From NCBI GenBank assembly GCA_963734725.1, contig CAVTIX010000008.1, positions 310,001-374,000 on the forward strand: 64,000 nucleotides of DNA, written 5' to 3'. Source of the stretch: DASXKD01 sp963734725. Its GTDB lineage: Bacteria > Actinomycetota > Actinomycetes > Streptosporangiales > Streptosporangiaceae. Of the stretch, positions 42,335 through 51,778 are shown piece after piece; position 1 is the stretch's first letter, and every line of letters begins with the position of its first letter. A model generated the notes under the pieces. It had not been told where the DNA came from. It saw only the letters and a list, made by a program, of their open reading frames with translations, and searched no databases. A program made the position numbers and the translations under genes.

Positions 42335-43006
42335 TCAGCGGGGATGCTCGGGCGCCGGCGCGCGGCGGGTCCAGCCGCCGCCGGTGACGTACTCGCGCAC
42401 CACCCGGGCCGGAACCCCGGCAATCACGCAGCAGTCGGGCACCATGCCGCGCACCACGGAACCGGCCGCCACCACCACGTTGCGGCCGATCATCGCGCCC
42501 GGCAAGACGATCACCCCGGCGCCCAGCCAGCTGCCCGCGCCGATAGACACGGCCGCATTTCTCGGCCATTGCCGCCCGATCGGGATCTCCGGGTCAGCGT
42601 AGCCATGATTCTGGTCGGTGATGTACACGTACGGGCCGGCATACACGTCATCGCCGATGACGATCGAGTGGTGGGCCACGATATGGCTGCCGCGGCCGAT
42701 GAGGCAGCGGTCGCCGATGCGCAGCAGCGGGACCTCGCCCAGATCCTGCCCCGGGACCATGCCGGCGCTGAGGCTGACCTGGGTCCCGATCATCGTCCCC
42801 GCCCCGATCTCGATCCACCGCTCGCCGTACAGCGCGCCGGTGGGGAACCCGATGATGGACCCGGCCCCGAACGCGGCGAACTTCTGGCCGCACGGTGTGC
42901 CCGGAGTGATCGCCCCGGCCCGCTGCACCGCTTTCCACAGGCGGTGCACCGCACGCCAGGCCACCCGGCGCCGGCACCGGTGGAACGCGCTCCCCGCATC
43001 AGCCAT
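42335..43006 (-). CDS. left-handed beta-helix acyltransferase
   Basis: This 223-residue protein has a hexapeptide-repeat acyltransferase core: IEIGAGTMIGTQVSLSAGM, IGRGSHIVAHHSIVIGDDVYAG (spread over two coils), and the loop TDQNHGYADPEIPIGRQW that often contains the active His. The C-terminal ends of the coil are typical of acetyltransferases acting on sugars (WbbJ/LacA-like). The acceptor is unknown. It is 11 bases after rlmN on the same strand. Confidence 0.88.
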   Translation of the reverse strand: MADAGSAFHRCRRRVAWRAVHRLWKAVQRAGAITPGTPCGQKFAAFGAGSIIGFPTGALYGERWIEIGAGTMIGTQVSLSAGMVPGQDLGEVPLLRIGDRCLIGRGSHIVAHHSIVIGDDVYAGPYVYITDQNHGYADPEIPIGRQWPRNAAVSIGAGSWLGAGVIVLPGAMIGRNVVVAAGSVVRGMVPDCCVIAGVPARVVREYVTGGGWTRRAPAPEHPR

Positions 43007-43017
43007 GATCGAGCACG

Positions 43018-44124
43018 CTACCCGTCCGCCGCGGCGAGCTGGCCGCAAGCCGCCGCGATCTCCCGCCCCCGGGTGTCCCGCACGGTGCACGACACCCCGG
43101 CCGCGATGACCCGGCGGACGAACTCCCGCTCGGACTGCTTGGGCGAGGCGTCCCACTTGCTGCCGGGCGTCGGGTTCAGGGGAATCGCGTTCACGTGCAC
43201 CAGCGGGCCGAGTGCCCGGTGCAGCAGGCTGCCGAGCAGTTCGGCCCGCCACGGCTGGTCGTTCACGTCCCGGATCAGCGCGTACTCGATCGACACCCGC
43301 CGCCCGGTCGCCCCGGCGTAGTAGCGGGCGGCGGCAAGCACCTCGGCCACCTTCCACCGCGTGTTCACCGGCACCAGCTCATCGCGCAGCTCGTCGTCGG
43401 GGGCATGCAGGGACACGGCCAGCGTCACGGCAAGACCTTCACCCGCCAGCCGGCGTATTGCATGCACAAGTCCAACCGTGGAAACGGTGACCGAACGCTG
43501 CGAGATCCCGAATCCGCCGGGGACCGGGTCGCAGATCCGGCGCACCGCATCCACCGTCCGCCGGTAGTTCGCCAGCGGCTCGCCCATGCCCATGAACACC
43601 ACGTTGGACAGCCGGCCGGGCAGCCCGAGGCCGCCGTCCCTGACCATTGCCGCCGCCGCCCGCACCTGTTCGGTGATCTCCGCCGTGGACAGGTTGCGAC
43701 GCAGGCCACCCTGGCCGGTGGCGCAGAACGGGCAGGCCATTCCGCAGCCCGCCTGGCTGGACACGCAGACCGTAGCGCGGTCGTCGTAGCGCATGACCAC
43801 GCTCTCCACCAGGGTGCCGTCGTGAGCGCGCCACAACGACTTGCTGGTGGCGCCGTTGTCGCAGCTCACGGCCCGTACTTCGGTCAGCAGCTGGGGCAGC
43901 AGCTCGGTCACCAGCGCAGCCCGGGCCGGCTGCGGGATGTCGGTCATCGTGGGCGCGTCCACGCTCAGCCGGGCGAAATAATGACGGGACAGCTGCTTGG
44001 CCCGGAACGGCTTTTCGCCGAGCGCGGCCACGGCCTCGGCGCGCTGCTCCGCCGACAAGTCGGCGAGGTGCCGCGGCGGCTGGCCACGTCGCGGGGCGGA
44101 AAACACAAGCGGCAGCGAAGACAT
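43018..44124 (-). CDS. rlmN: 23S rRNA/tRNA adenine-C2 methyltransferase RlmN
   Basis: This 368-residue radical-SAM enzyme methylates A2503 of 23S rRNA and A37 of some tRNAs. The 4Fe-4S motif CGMACPFC, GMGEPLANY, VSLHAPDDELR and the C-terminal Cys in SCTVRDTRG fit the family. The start ATG 44124 has AGGAA 6 bases before it and begins with PLVFSAPRRG like homologues. Longer frames reach across the divergent SUFU-type gene start. Confidence 0.94.
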   Translation of the reverse strand: MSSLPLVFSAPRRGQPPRHLADLSAEQRAEAVAALGEKPFRAKQLSRHYFARLSVDAPTMTDIPQPARAALVTELLPQLLTEVRAVSCDNGATSKSLWRAHDGTLVESVVMRYDDRATVCVSSQAGCGMACPFCATGQGGLRRNLSTAEITEQVRAAAAMVRDGGLGLPGRLSNVVFMGMGEPLANYRRTVDAVRRICDPVPGGFGISQRSVTVSTVGLVHAIRRLAGEGLAVTLAVSLHAPDDELRDELVPVNTRWKVAEVLAAARYYAGATGRRVSIEYALIRDVNDQPWRAELLGSLLHRALGPLVHVNAIPLNPTPGSKWDASPKQSEREFVRRVIAAGVSCTVRDTRGREIAAACGQLAAADG

Positions 44125-44192
44125 GATTTTCCTAGTGTCCCAGTTGTCCCGGGCCGCCATCATGACCTGCGCCGCTTCAGTAGATTTCTGGC

Positions 44193-45317
44193 ATGTCTTC
44201 GATGCGCAGGGGGCCACGGGCCCCCCGGTCCGCCGCGTCCGCCGGCCACCCGAGCACGGTGCTCGAAAGCGAGAGCCCGTACGGCAGCCGCCGGCTTGTG
44301 GTCGAGTACGACGGCGCGACCACCTCCGCGTACCTGCATGACGCTGGCGCGGTGCTGGGCGCAGCGTGGATTGCCAACCACGAGCAGGCGCCGCAGAGCG
44401 CGGACCTGTCCCGGGTGAACGCAGGCCAGGCGCCGCTGATGCCCGCCGCGCACACCAAGCACCCGGTGGGCAGGCCACCGCTGGACGCCAGGACGCTGCG
44501 CGCGCTGTGGTTCGAGGAAGGCGACGGGGTCGCGATCATCGAGGGTGGGCAGTTGCTCGCGGTCATCCCCGGCTGGTCCGACATGGCCCGGGGCATGCCC
44601 GGCTACAGCAGGGACGTGATCGGGCAGACACCGTTTGGCTGGTCGCTGGACGACGCGATGGAGGGCCTCGGCCCCCGGGCGGACCGGGCGACGGCGTTCT
44701 GGCGGTGGCGGCAGCGGGACGACTCCTGGGCCTCGTTCCAGCGGTCCGTGCTCGGCCACCTGCTGGCCCGGCTCGGGCCCGGCGCCAGGTACTGGGACGT
44801 CAGCGGCGGCAAGCAGCCGACGGTCGGAGTCTCAGAGCGCCCGCCGACCCCGCAGCGGCCCTACACGGTGCTGTCCACGATCGGCATGAGCTGCCAGCGG
44901 ATGCCGGTGGTGGAGCAGGCGATGGAGGACCCGAGCGCCTGCGCGCGGATCGAACTGGCGATCGCCACGACCATGCCCAGCCGCGACGCTGCGCGCGTGT
45001 TCCTGTGGCTTGCCCAGTACCCGTGGCGGGCGGTGACCTGGTTCGGCACCGGGCACACGGTGCGCTGGTACCACGAGCCGGCCACCTTCCCGCTCGGCGG
45101 CGGCAAGGAGGCGGTGCTGCTCCTCGACGACCCGTCCGCGTTGCTCGGCCCCGAGGTCCCGGACCTGACCGGCTTCTCGGTCGGCGGCGACCCAGCGCGG
45201 TGGCTGTGGATCATCCCGATCACCGAGCGGGAGCGCCTGATTGCCAAGGAACGCGGGGCGGCCAGCCTGGTCACCCAGCTCGCCGCGCAGCGCCATAGCT
45301 GGGTGACCAGCCTCTAG
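44193..45317 (+). CDS. suppressor-of-fused (SUFU)-domain-like protein
   Basis: This 374-residue protein has a SUFU-like region near the middle and C-terminus: TVLSTIGMSCQRMP, RIELAIATTMPSRDA, VFLWLAQYPWRA, and a terminal WLWIIPITERERLIAKERG. An N-terminal segment of 130 residues is of unknown type. Bacterial SUFU proteins are often immunity or toxin-linked accessory proteins, but no toxin is visible next to it. It lies between the conserved rlmN and cdsA genes on the opposite strand. The start is ATG 44193. Confidence 0.65.
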   Translation: MSSMRRGPRAPRSAASAGHPSTVLESESPYGSRRLVVEYDGATTSAYLHDAGAVLGAAWIANHEQAPQSADLSRVNAGQAPLMPAAHTKHPVGRPPLDARTLRALWFEEGDGVAIIEGGQLLAVIPGWSDMARGMPGYSRDVIGQTPFGWSLDDAMEGLGPRADRATAFWRWRQRDDSWASFQRSVLGHLLARLGPGARYWDVSGGKQPTVGVSERPPTPQRPYTVLSTIGMSCQRMPVVEQAMEDPSACARIELAIATTMPSRDAARVFLWLAQYPWRAVTWFGTGHTVRWYHEPATFPLGGGKEAVLLLDDPSALLGPEVPDLTGFSVGGDPARWLWIIPITERERLIAKERGAASLVTQLAAQRHSWVTSL

Positions 45318-45487
45318 CGGATGTGCAGGCTGATACCCAGCAGCGGCAGCCACCATAGGAGAATGGCGAGAATTGCGGAGCCGATGGCCTTGAGCAGGCT
45401 GAGGTGCAGGTAGCCGCGGGACCAGGCAACGATCACGCCGATAATCAGGTAAGCGAGAAGAATAATGCCGATCGGTCGTTTCAACAT
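45314..45487 (-). CDS. small two-helix membrane protein
   Basis: This 57-residue protein from ATG 45487 (GGAG upstream) has two hydrophobic helices (about residues 6-24 and 32-50, IIGVIVAW and AILAILLWWLPLLGI). It resembles small envelope proteins of unknown role found in many actinomycetes. The stop overlaps that of the convergent SUFU-like gene. Confidence 0.6.
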   Translation of the reverse strand: MLKRPIGIILLAYLIIGVIVAWSRGYLHLSLLKAIGSAILAILLWWLPLLGISLHIR

Positions 45488-45596
45488 TGTCGCTCCGCTC
45501 CCGTCCACTGGTGGATGAGTCCGAGATGCACCCCCAACTCCCCTGGCAATCGGAAAGCAAACGCGGAGGACGGAGCAGGCTAACGGGCCGCCGGCG

Positions 45597-46469
45597 TCAG
45601 TGCTGGACCACGGGGACGAACACCAGCAGCAGCACCCAGACGACCGGGGCCGTGATGAGCAGGGAATCGATCCGGTCCAGGATTCCGCCGTGGCCGGGCA
45701 GCATGGCGCCCATGTCCTTGATCTGCAGGTCCCGCTTCATCATGGACTCGGCCAGGTCGCCGAGCGCGGCCGAGACGAGGACCGCTGCGCCGAGAACGAT
45801 CCCCTGCCAGATGGCGCCGTGCAGCAGCAATGGCAGCGAGATCGCGCCGCCCAGCATGCACGCGAACGCCGACCCGCCGAACCCTTCCCAGGTCTTCTTC
45901 GGGCTGATCGCCGGGGCCATCAAATGGCGCCCTATCGTGATGCCTGCGAAGTAGCCGCCGACGTCGCAGCACACGGGCAGGATGAGGAACAGAAGCGTGC
46001 GCCGAGGACCGTCGGGGGCGGCGAGCATGAGAGCGACGAAACAGGCCATCAGCGGCAAGTAGGCGAAGGCGAAAATGCCGGCCGTCACATCGCGCAGGTA
46101 ACCGTCCGCCCCGCCGGCCAGCCGCCAGGCGACGATCGCGATAACGGTGATCGCGATCGTCGCCACCAGCGGGCGCTCGCCCTTCCAGTACGCCAGCGCC
46201 ACCGCCACGGCGCCCCCAGCCGCCACCGGCAGGACCGGCAGCCGGACCTGCCGCACGGATACCGCGCGGGACAGCTCCCACAGCGCGATCCCCACGACCA
46301 CTGCCACGTAGACGAGGAAGGTCACCTTCACCGTGAACAGCGTGAAGATGGCGAGCGCGCCCAAGCCCGCGCCCACCCCGACGGCGGCAGGCAGATTCCG
46401 CCCGGTGCGTCGCTCTGGCTTCCCCGACGCCGACTCCCCCGGGATGTCAGCAGGCAGGTCAGACTTCAA
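45597..46469 (-). CDS. cdsA: phosphatidate cytidylyltransferase
   Basis: This 290-residue integral membrane enzyme makes CDP-diacylglycerol. The last third carries the CdsA signature: ISPKKTWEGFGG, then GDLAESMMKRDLQIKDMG and PGHGGILDRIDS. Seven or eight membrane helices are predicted. TTG 46469 overlaps the frr stop by 11 bases, so the genes are coupled. It is the last conserved gene of the rpsB-tsf-pyrH-frr-cdsA block. Confidence 0.94.
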   Translation of the reverse strand: MKSDLPADIPGESASGKPERRTGRNLPAAVGVGAGLGALAIFTLFTVKVTFLVYVAVVVGIALWELSRAVSVRQVRLPVLPVAAGGAVAVALAYWKGERPLVATIAITVIAIVAWRLAGGADGYLRDVTAGIFAFAYLPLMACFVALMLAAPDGPRRTLLFLILPVCCDVGGYFAGITIGRHLMAPAISPKKTWEGFGGSAFACMLGGAISLPLLLHGAIWQGIVLGAAVLVSAALGDLAESMMKRDLQIKDMGAMLPGHGGILDRIDSLLITAPVVWVLLLVFVPVVQH

Positions 46470-47016
46470 GCAGTTCGGCTTCCTTATGCTTGAGCAGCTC
46501 GTCCACCTGGGCGACGTAGGTGTGCGTCAGGTCTTCCAGTTCCCGCTCCGCCCGGCGCACCTCGTCTTCGCCCGCCTCGCCGCCCTTGACCAGCTTGTCG
46601 AGCGAGTCTTTTGCATGCCTGCGGATGTTGCGGATCGAGACCCGGCTGTCCTCGGCCTTGTGGCGGGCGACCTTGATGTATTCCCGGCGCCGTTCCTCGG
46701 AGAGCTCCGGAAAGACGACCCGGATGATGGTCCCGTCATTGGCCGGGTTCACGCCCAGGTCGCTGTTGCGCACCGCCTTTTCGATGGCCGCCAGCGACGA
46801 CTTGTCGAACGGCTGGATGATCACCATCCGCGGCTCGGGGATGTGGAAGGAGGCCAGCTGGTTCACCGGCGTCTGGGTGCCGTAATACTCAGCCGTGATC
46901 TTGCTGAACATGGCTGGATGCGCCCGGCCGGTGCGGATGACCGCGAACTCCTCCTTGGCGACCGCGACGGCCTTTTCCATTTTCTCCTCGGCTTCGAGGA
47001 GGGTGTCGTCAATCAC
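46459..47016 (-). CDS. frr: ribosome recycling factor
   Basis: This 185-residue protein releases ribosomes after termination with EF-G. The N-terminal helix carries VIRTGRAHPAMFSKI, the beta domain YYGTQTPVNQLASF, and the coil RREYIKVARHKAEDSRVSIRN is typical. GTG 47016 has AGGAG 6 bases upstream. It is in an operon with pyrH upstream and cdsA downstream. Confidence 0.96.
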   Translation of the reverse strand: MIDDTLLEAEEKMEKAVAVAKEEFAVIRTGRAHPAMFSKITAEYYGTQTPVNQLASFHIPEPRMVIIQPFDKSSLAAIEKAVRNSDLGVNPANDGTIIRVVFPELSEERRREYIKVARHKAEDSRVSIRNIRRHAKDSLDKLVKGGEAGEDEVRRAERELEDLTHTYVAQVDELLKHKEAELLEV

Positions 47017-47051
47017 AGCGGTCTCCTGTCCATCGCATGCCCGTCCGGCGG

Positions 47052-47939
47052 CTAGCCGCGCGCATCGACCCCGCCAGGCCTGCTGACCAGCGTGCCGATC
47101 CTCTCCCCGCGCACCGCTCGCACGACGTTACCCGTTTCCATGAGGTCAAAGACGACAATGGGCAGGCCATTGTCCATGCACAGGCTCACCGCCGTGGCGT
47201 CCATGAACTTCAGCTCCAGGCGGAGCACCTCGCTGTAGTCCAGCTGACTGAACCGCATCGCGCCCGGAATGAGACGCGGATCCGCGTCGTACACCCCATC
47301 TACCTGGGTTCCCTTGAGCAGCGCCTCGGCCCCGATCTCCAGCGCGCGCTGCGCCGCGCACGTGTCGGTGGAGAAGAACGGGGCGCCGAGGCCGGCCCCG
47401 AAAATGACGATCCGCCCCTTCTCCAGGTGGCGGATCGCGCGGCGGGGGATGTAAGGCTCGGCCACCTGCCCCATCGTGATGGCGGTCTGGACTCGCGTGT
47501 CCACGCCCAGCCTCTCAAGCACGTCCTGCAGCGCGAGGCAGTTGATCACGGTGCCGAGCATGCCCATGTAGTCGGCCCGGGCGCGGTCGATGCCGCTTTC
47601 GGCGAGCTCCCGCCCGCGGAACATGTTCCCGCCGCCGACGACCGCCGCGACCTGCACCCCGTCCTTGACGACGGCGACGATCTCCCGCGCGATGCGCTGG
47701 ACGACGGTGGGGGAAATTCCCAGCGGCTCATCCCCGGAGAAGGCCTCGCCGGACAGCTTGACCACGACCCGCCGCCACGGACTGTGCACCCAATCAGCGG
47801 GCGGCGCGGGCTCACTGCCGGTCGCGGTATCGCCGCCGTCAGCAGTGGCATGGCCGTTGCTCGTGGGTGCGGCACCCGCTCTCACGGCAGGACCGGTCGC
47901 GCGTGCCGCGCCGTCCCCCGTGTTGGCGCTGTTCTCCAC
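47052..47939 (-). CDS. pyrH: UMP kinase
   Basis: This 295-residue protein phosphorylates UMP. The catalytic region begins near residue 55 (VVVKLSGEAFSG), then VVGGGNMFRG, GTVINCLALQD, GAGLGAPFFSTD and ADPR. A 50-residue N-terminal Ala/Gly/Thr-rich extension precedes the fold and looks dispensable; GTG 47939 opens it. Starts inside the extension are possible. It follows tsf by 37 bases. Confidence 0.94.
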   Translation of the reverse strand: MENSANTGDGAARATGPAVRAGAAPTSNGHATADGGDTATGSEPAPPADWVHSPWRRVVVKLSGEAFSGDEPLGISPTVVQRIAREIVAVVKDGVQVAAVVGGGNMFRGRELAESGIDRARADYMGMLGTVINCLALQDVLERLGVDTRVQTAITMGQVAEPYIPRRAIRHLEKGRIVIFGAGLGAPFFSTDTCAAQRALEIGAEALLKGTQVDGVYDADPRLIPGAMRFSQLDYSEVLRLELKFMDATAVSLCMDNGLPIVVFDLMETGNVVRAVRGERIGTLVSRPGGVDARG

Positions 47940-47976
47940 GAGGCGGCCTCCTCCATTGTCTCGTTCTGCTACGCCG

Positions 47977-48816
47977 TCAGCCTGCCTGGCCGATCTGGAA
48001 GCGCGCGAACGCCTTGACCGTGACGCCCTGCTCGCTGAGCAGTTGCTTGATCGTCTTCTTGGGATCCTTGACGAACGCCTGATCGATGAGCGCGACCTCC
48101 TTGAAGAACGCGCCCAGCCGGCCTTCGACGATCCTAGGGATCGCCTGCTCCGGCTTGCCCTCGTCCCGGGTAATCTGCTCCGCGATGCGGCGCTCGTTCT
48201 CGACGACGTCCGCCGGTACCTGGTCGCGGGTCACGTACTGCGGCCGCATCGCCGCGATCTGCTGGGCGACGTCCTTGCCCACCTGCTCATTCGGCGCCTC
48301 CAGCTGGACCAGCACGCCCACGGTCGGCGGTAGCGCCCGGTCGGAACGGTGCAGGTAGCTGGCGACGTAACCGCCTTCCAGCAGCGCGTACCGGCCGAGT
48401 TCGAGCTTCTCCTTGAGCGAGGCGCCGGCCTCGTCGATCAACTGCTGGGCGGTGACCCCCGGGCGCACCTCCAGCCCCAGCAGCGCGAGCCGGTCGCCGG
48501 GCCGCTGTGCCAGCGCCGCCGCGGTGATGTCCGCCGCCACTGCCTGGAACAGGTCGGTCTTCGCAACGAAGTCGGTTTCGCAGTTCAGCTCGACCAGGAC
48601 CCCGGCGCTAGCGCCATCGAGCGCCGCCGCGATCAGCCCGTTAGCTGCCGTCCGCGTTTGCCGCTTGGCCACGTCCTTGACTCCCTTGAGACGGAGCAGT
48701 TCCACTGCCTTCTCGAAATCCCCGTCCGCGTCTGTCAGCGCGTTCTTACAATCCATCATCCCTGCGCCGGTCGCGTCACGAAGCCGCTTTACGTCCGCGC
48801 TGGTTGGGTTCGCCAT
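47977..48816 (-). CDS. tsf: elongation factor Ts
   Basis: This 279-residue exchange factor recharges EF-Tu. The UBA-like N-terminus reads DVKRLRDATGAGMMDCKNAL, and the core carries ELNCETDFVAKTD, both diagnostic. The full length is present. ATG 48816 has a GAGGAC site upstream. The next gene upstream is rpsB, across 87 bases. Confidence 0.96.
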   Translation of the reverse strand: MANPTSADVKRLRDATGAGMMDCKNALTDADGDFEKAVELLRLKGVKDVAKRQTRTAANGLIAAALDGASAGVLVELNCETDFVAKTDLFQAVAADITAAALAQRPGDRLALLGLEVRPGVTAQQLIDEAGASLKEKLELGRYALLEGGYVASYLHRSDRALPPTVGVLVQLEAPNEQVGKDVAQQIAAMRPQYVTRDQVPADVVENERRIAEQITRDEGKPEQAIPRIVEGRLGAFFKEVALIDQAFVKDPKKTIKQLLSEQGVTVKAFARFQIGQAG

Positions 48817-48903
48817 GTCCTCATCTCTCACTGTCTGATCTGGCTGCCCGATCAGTCCTGGCTGGCTGGCCTGCGTGGCGGGCGTCCCCGGTCAGCCGGT
48901 TGC

Positions 48904-50322
48904 TCACTCCGCGCCGACCGTGTTCTCCGCCGGGGCATCGTTCCCCTCCGGGGCGTCCCCGGCCGGGGCGTCCCCGGCGCCATCCGCGGCCGCAGCGTCT
49001 TCAGCCGTGGCGCCTCCGGCTGGAGCGCTGTCGGTGGCTGGGGTGCCGCTGGCGGCTGGGGCGCCATCTGCGGCCGGGGCGTCTTCAGCCGTGGCGCCTC
49101 CGGCTGGAGCGCTGTCGGTGGCTGGAGCGCTGTCGGTGGCTGGGGTGCCGCTGGCGGCTGGGGCGCCATCTGCGGCCGGGGCGTCTTCAGCCGTGGCGCC
49201 TCCGGCTGGGGCGCCATCTGCGGCCGGGGCGCCGGTGGTAGCCGGGGTGCTGGTGCTTTCGCCAGCGGCGGTGGCTGGCGTGGCAGCCTCGGCTGGAGCA
49301 GCCGCGGCGGGTGCGGCGCTCGCGGCGCTGCCTGTGGCCTGGGCGCTGCCCGTGGCCTGGGCGCCGTCCGCCGCCGGGGCGCTATCCGCCGGGGCGCCGC
49401 CCGCCGCCGGGGCGCTATCCGCCGCCGGGGCGCTATCCGCCGGGGCGCCGCCCGCCGCCGGGGCGCTGCCCACCACCGGGGCGCCGTCCGCCGCAGGGGC
49501 GCTATCCGCGTCCGGGGAGCCGTCCTCCGGGCCCTTGTGCTCGAGAAGCTCACGCTCCCACTCGGCCAGCGGCTCCTCGGCGCCCAGCTCGCCCGCGGGT
49601 GACGGCTTGTCCTCGCCGTCCGCCTCGCCGCCGCGGGCCATCAGCCCGTCGGCGACCGCGTCGGCGACAACCCGGGTCAGCAGCGACACGCTCCGGATCG
49701 CGTCGTCATTGCCTGGGATCGGGTAGTCAACCTCGTCGGGGTCGCAGTTCGTGTCCAGGACGGCGATCACCGGGATGCCGAGCTTGCGCGCCTCGCTTAC
49801 GGCGATGTGCTCCTTCTTGGTGTCCACCACCCACAGCGCGCTGGGCACCCGGGCCATGTCCTTGATCCCGCCGAGCGAGCGGTCCAGCTTGTCGCGCTCG
49901 CGCCGCAGGTGCAGCAGCTCCTTTTTGGTCATGCCGGAGCCGGCCACGTCCTCGAAGTCCATCTCTTCGAGTTCCTTGAGCCGCTGCAGCCGCTTGTGCA
50001 CCGTGGAGAAGTTGGTCAGCATCCCGCCCAGCCACCGCTGGTTGACGAACGGCATGCCGACGCGGCGGGCCTGGTCCGCGATCGCTTCCTGGGCCTGCTT
50101 CTTCGTGCCGACGTACAGGACCGTGCCGCCGTGCGCCACGGTCTCCTTGATGAACTCGTACGCCTTGTCGATGAAGTCCAGGGACTGCTGGAGATCGATG
50201 ATGTAGATCCCATTGCGCTCAGCGAGAATGAACCGCTTCATCTTCGGGTTCCAGCGGCGGGTCTGGTGGCCGAAGTGAACGCCGCTCTCCAGCAGCTGCC
50301 GCATGGTGACGACCGGTGCCAT
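48904..50322 (-). CDS. rpsB: 30S ribosomal protein S2 with very long repetitive tail
   Basis: Residues 1-230 are a normal S2: MRQLLESGVHFGHQTRRWNPKM, VGTKKQAQEAI, PFVNQRWLGGMLTNF and LDTNCDPDEVDYPIPGND. About 240 further residues form an acidic Ala/Pro/Gly/Asp-rich tail with degenerate repeats such as APAGGATAEDAPAADGAP and SAPAADSAPAAGG. S2 is usually 230-300 residues. The tail's reading frame is kept throughout, so it is probably translated. ATG 50322 is the start. It leads the leftward tsf-pyrH-frr-cdsA series. Confidence 0.95.
   Translation of the reverse strand: MAPVVTMRQLLESGVHFGHQTRRWNPKMKRFILAERNGIYIIDLQQSLDFIDKAYEFIKETVAHGGTVLYVGTKKQAQEAIADQARRVGMPFVNQRWLGGMLTNFSTVHKRLQRLKELEEMDFEDVAGSGMTKKELLHLRRERDKLDRSLGGIKDMARVPSALWVVDTKKEHIAVSEARKLGIPVIAVLDTNCDPDEVDYPIPGNDDAIRSVSLLTRVVADAVADGLMARGGEADGEDKPSPAGELGAEEPLAEWERELLEHKGPEDGSPDADSAPAADGAPVVGSAPAAGGAPADSAPAADSAPAAGGAPADSAPAADGAQATGSAQATGSAASAAPAAAAPAEAATPATAAGESTSTPATTGAPAADGAPAGGATAEDAPAADGAPAASGTPATDSAPATDSAPAGGATAEDAPAADGAPAASGTPATDSAPAGGATAEDAAAADGAGDAPAGDAPEGNDAPAENTVGAE
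49000..49240. repeat. in-frame tandem repeats in the S2 tail
   Basis: Blocks beginning gtcttcagccgtggcgcc recur three times, each followed by variable amounts of ctggagcgctgtcggtggctgg and gccatctgcggccggggc. Spacings are multiples of three, so protein frame is preserved. Similar shorter repeats extend to about 49520. Confidence 0.85.
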
Positions 50323-50807
50323 ACCGGTGTCCCCTTCCTGCTCGTGCGCCGGGTCCTTGTGGAGCGGCGCGTTCGGTTGGTCCTGGCGCCCGTGCGCACG
50401 CACCGTGGCCGCGAGGGCCACGGACCGAAGAGTGCGCACCGCGGGGAGGGTCCCGGCGGCGAGCGGACACGCGAATTTGGCCGGGAGGCCCGTAAACCGC
50501 GAGGCGTGCGGACTCGCCGACCGGGCAGTAGTCTACCCGGTCCCGCACTGGCCGCGCTGCCGTGCCGGTTTCCCGCCCGGCCGCCTCACGCGCGGGTGTG
50601 CTGCGGTGCTTGTTTCCTGTCCGGCCGCCTCACGCGCGGGTGTGCTGCGGTGCTTGTTTCCTGCCCGGCCGCCTCACGCGCGGGTGTGCTGCGGTGCTTG
50701 TTTCCTGCCCGGCCGCCTCACGCGCGGGTGTGCTGCGGTGCTTGTTTCCTGCCCGGCCGCCTCACGCGTGCGGCCGCACTGCGGCACATCCTCGCCGCCC
50801 GGCCGCC
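50323..50807. other. intergenic region between xerC and rpsB
   Basis: This holds the rpsB promoter on the minus strand near 50323-50560 and the 44-bp tandem array on its right. The open frames here are GC-rich shadows. Confidence 0.6.
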
Positions 50808-50820
50808 TCACGCGCGCGGG
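50577..50820. repeat. 44-bp tandem repeat array at the xerC 3' end
   Basis: Units begin ccggccgcctcacgcg at 50577, 50621, 50665, 50709, 50753 and 50799; the first four spacings are exactly 44 bases and the last is 46. The rightmost unit contains the last codons and TGA of xerC. The units at 50621-50752 are almost identical; the 50753 unit has diverged in its second half. Confidence 0.95.
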
Positions 50821-51770
50821 TGTGCCTGACGGTAGGCGGACTGAAGCCGTTCCACCGTGACATGCGTGTAGATCTGCGTGCTCGTCAGCGACGCGTGCCC
50901 CAGGATCTCCTGCACACTGCGCAGGTCGGCACCGCCTTCGAGCAGGTGGGTCGCGGCCGCGTGGCGCAGCCCGTGCGGGCCCGAGTCGGGCGTGCCGGGC
51001 ACCGCGGCCAGGCGCGCGTGCACAACGCGCCGCGCGGTCCGCGGGTCGAGGCGCTGGCCGCGCGCCCCGATGAACAGCGCGTGCCCGCTGCGCGGGGTGA
51101 CCAGGACCGGGCGCCCGGAGCGCGCCCAGGCCCCCACCGCCCGGACGGCCGGAATGCCAGTCGGCACGGTCCGCTCCCGGTTGCCCTTGCCGAGCACCCG
51201 GACCGTGCGCCGTTCGGCATCGAGGTCGCCGATGTCGAGCCCGCACAGTTCGCCGACCCGGATGCCGGTCGCGTAGAGCAGTTCGACGATCGCCGTGTCC
51301 CGCAGGGCCAACGCTGCATCCTGGCGGGACGGGGCGCCGTCCGCGCTGGCGGCCGCGGGCGCACGGGGCGTTTCGAGCACCGCGGCCACCTGGTCCTGCC
51401 GGAGCACCTCGGGCAGCCGCCGGGGAATCCTGGGCATGCCGAGCAGCGGCCCGGGGTCGGCGGCGAGCAGGCCGCGGGCGTGGGCGAAGGCGGTGAACGT
51501 CCGGACCGCTGCCGCCCGGCGGGCCAGCGTAGCGCGGGAATGACCGCTGCCGTGCTGCTCGGCCAGCCAGGCCCGCAAAGTCGCGATGCCGAGATCAGCC
51601 GGGACGGTGGCCCCGGCCGCGGCGGCGTGCTCAAGCAGCGAGGTGACGTCCCCGAGATAGGCCCGGACGGTATGCCTGGACAGTCCCCGCTCGGCCTCGA
51701 TGTGGTGCCGGAACTGCTCCAGGGCAGCACCCAACCGCGCAGGGAGCGGCGCGGGCAGGGAGGATGCCAC
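50808..51770 (-). CDS. xerC: tyrosine recombinase XerC
   Basis: This 320-residue protein resolves chromosome dimers at dif with XerD. The SAM-like N-domain is followed by the catalytic domain with R (TGIRVGELCGL), K in LGKGNRERTVP, HGLRHAAATH (H-R), and LGHASLTSTQIYTH (H and nucleophile Tyr). Length and motifs are complete. The 3' end is the founder unit of a 44-bp array. Confidence 0.93.
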   Translation of the reverse strand: MASSLPAPLPARLGAALEQFRHHIEAERGLSRHTVRAYLGDVTSLLEHAAAAGATVPADLGIATLRAWLAEQHGSGHSRATLARRAAAVRTFTAFAHARGLLAADPGPLLGMPRIPRRLPEVLRQDQVAAVLETPRAPAAASADGAPSRQDAALALRDTAIVELLYATGIRVGELCGLDIGDLDAERRTVRVLGKGNRERTVPTGIPAVRAVGAWARSGRPVLVTPRSGHALFIGARGQRLDPRTARRVVHARLAAVPGTPDSGPHGLRHAAATHLLEGGADLRSVQEILGHASLTSTQIYTHVTVERLQSAYRQAHPRA

Positions 51771-51778
51771 CGGTCAGT

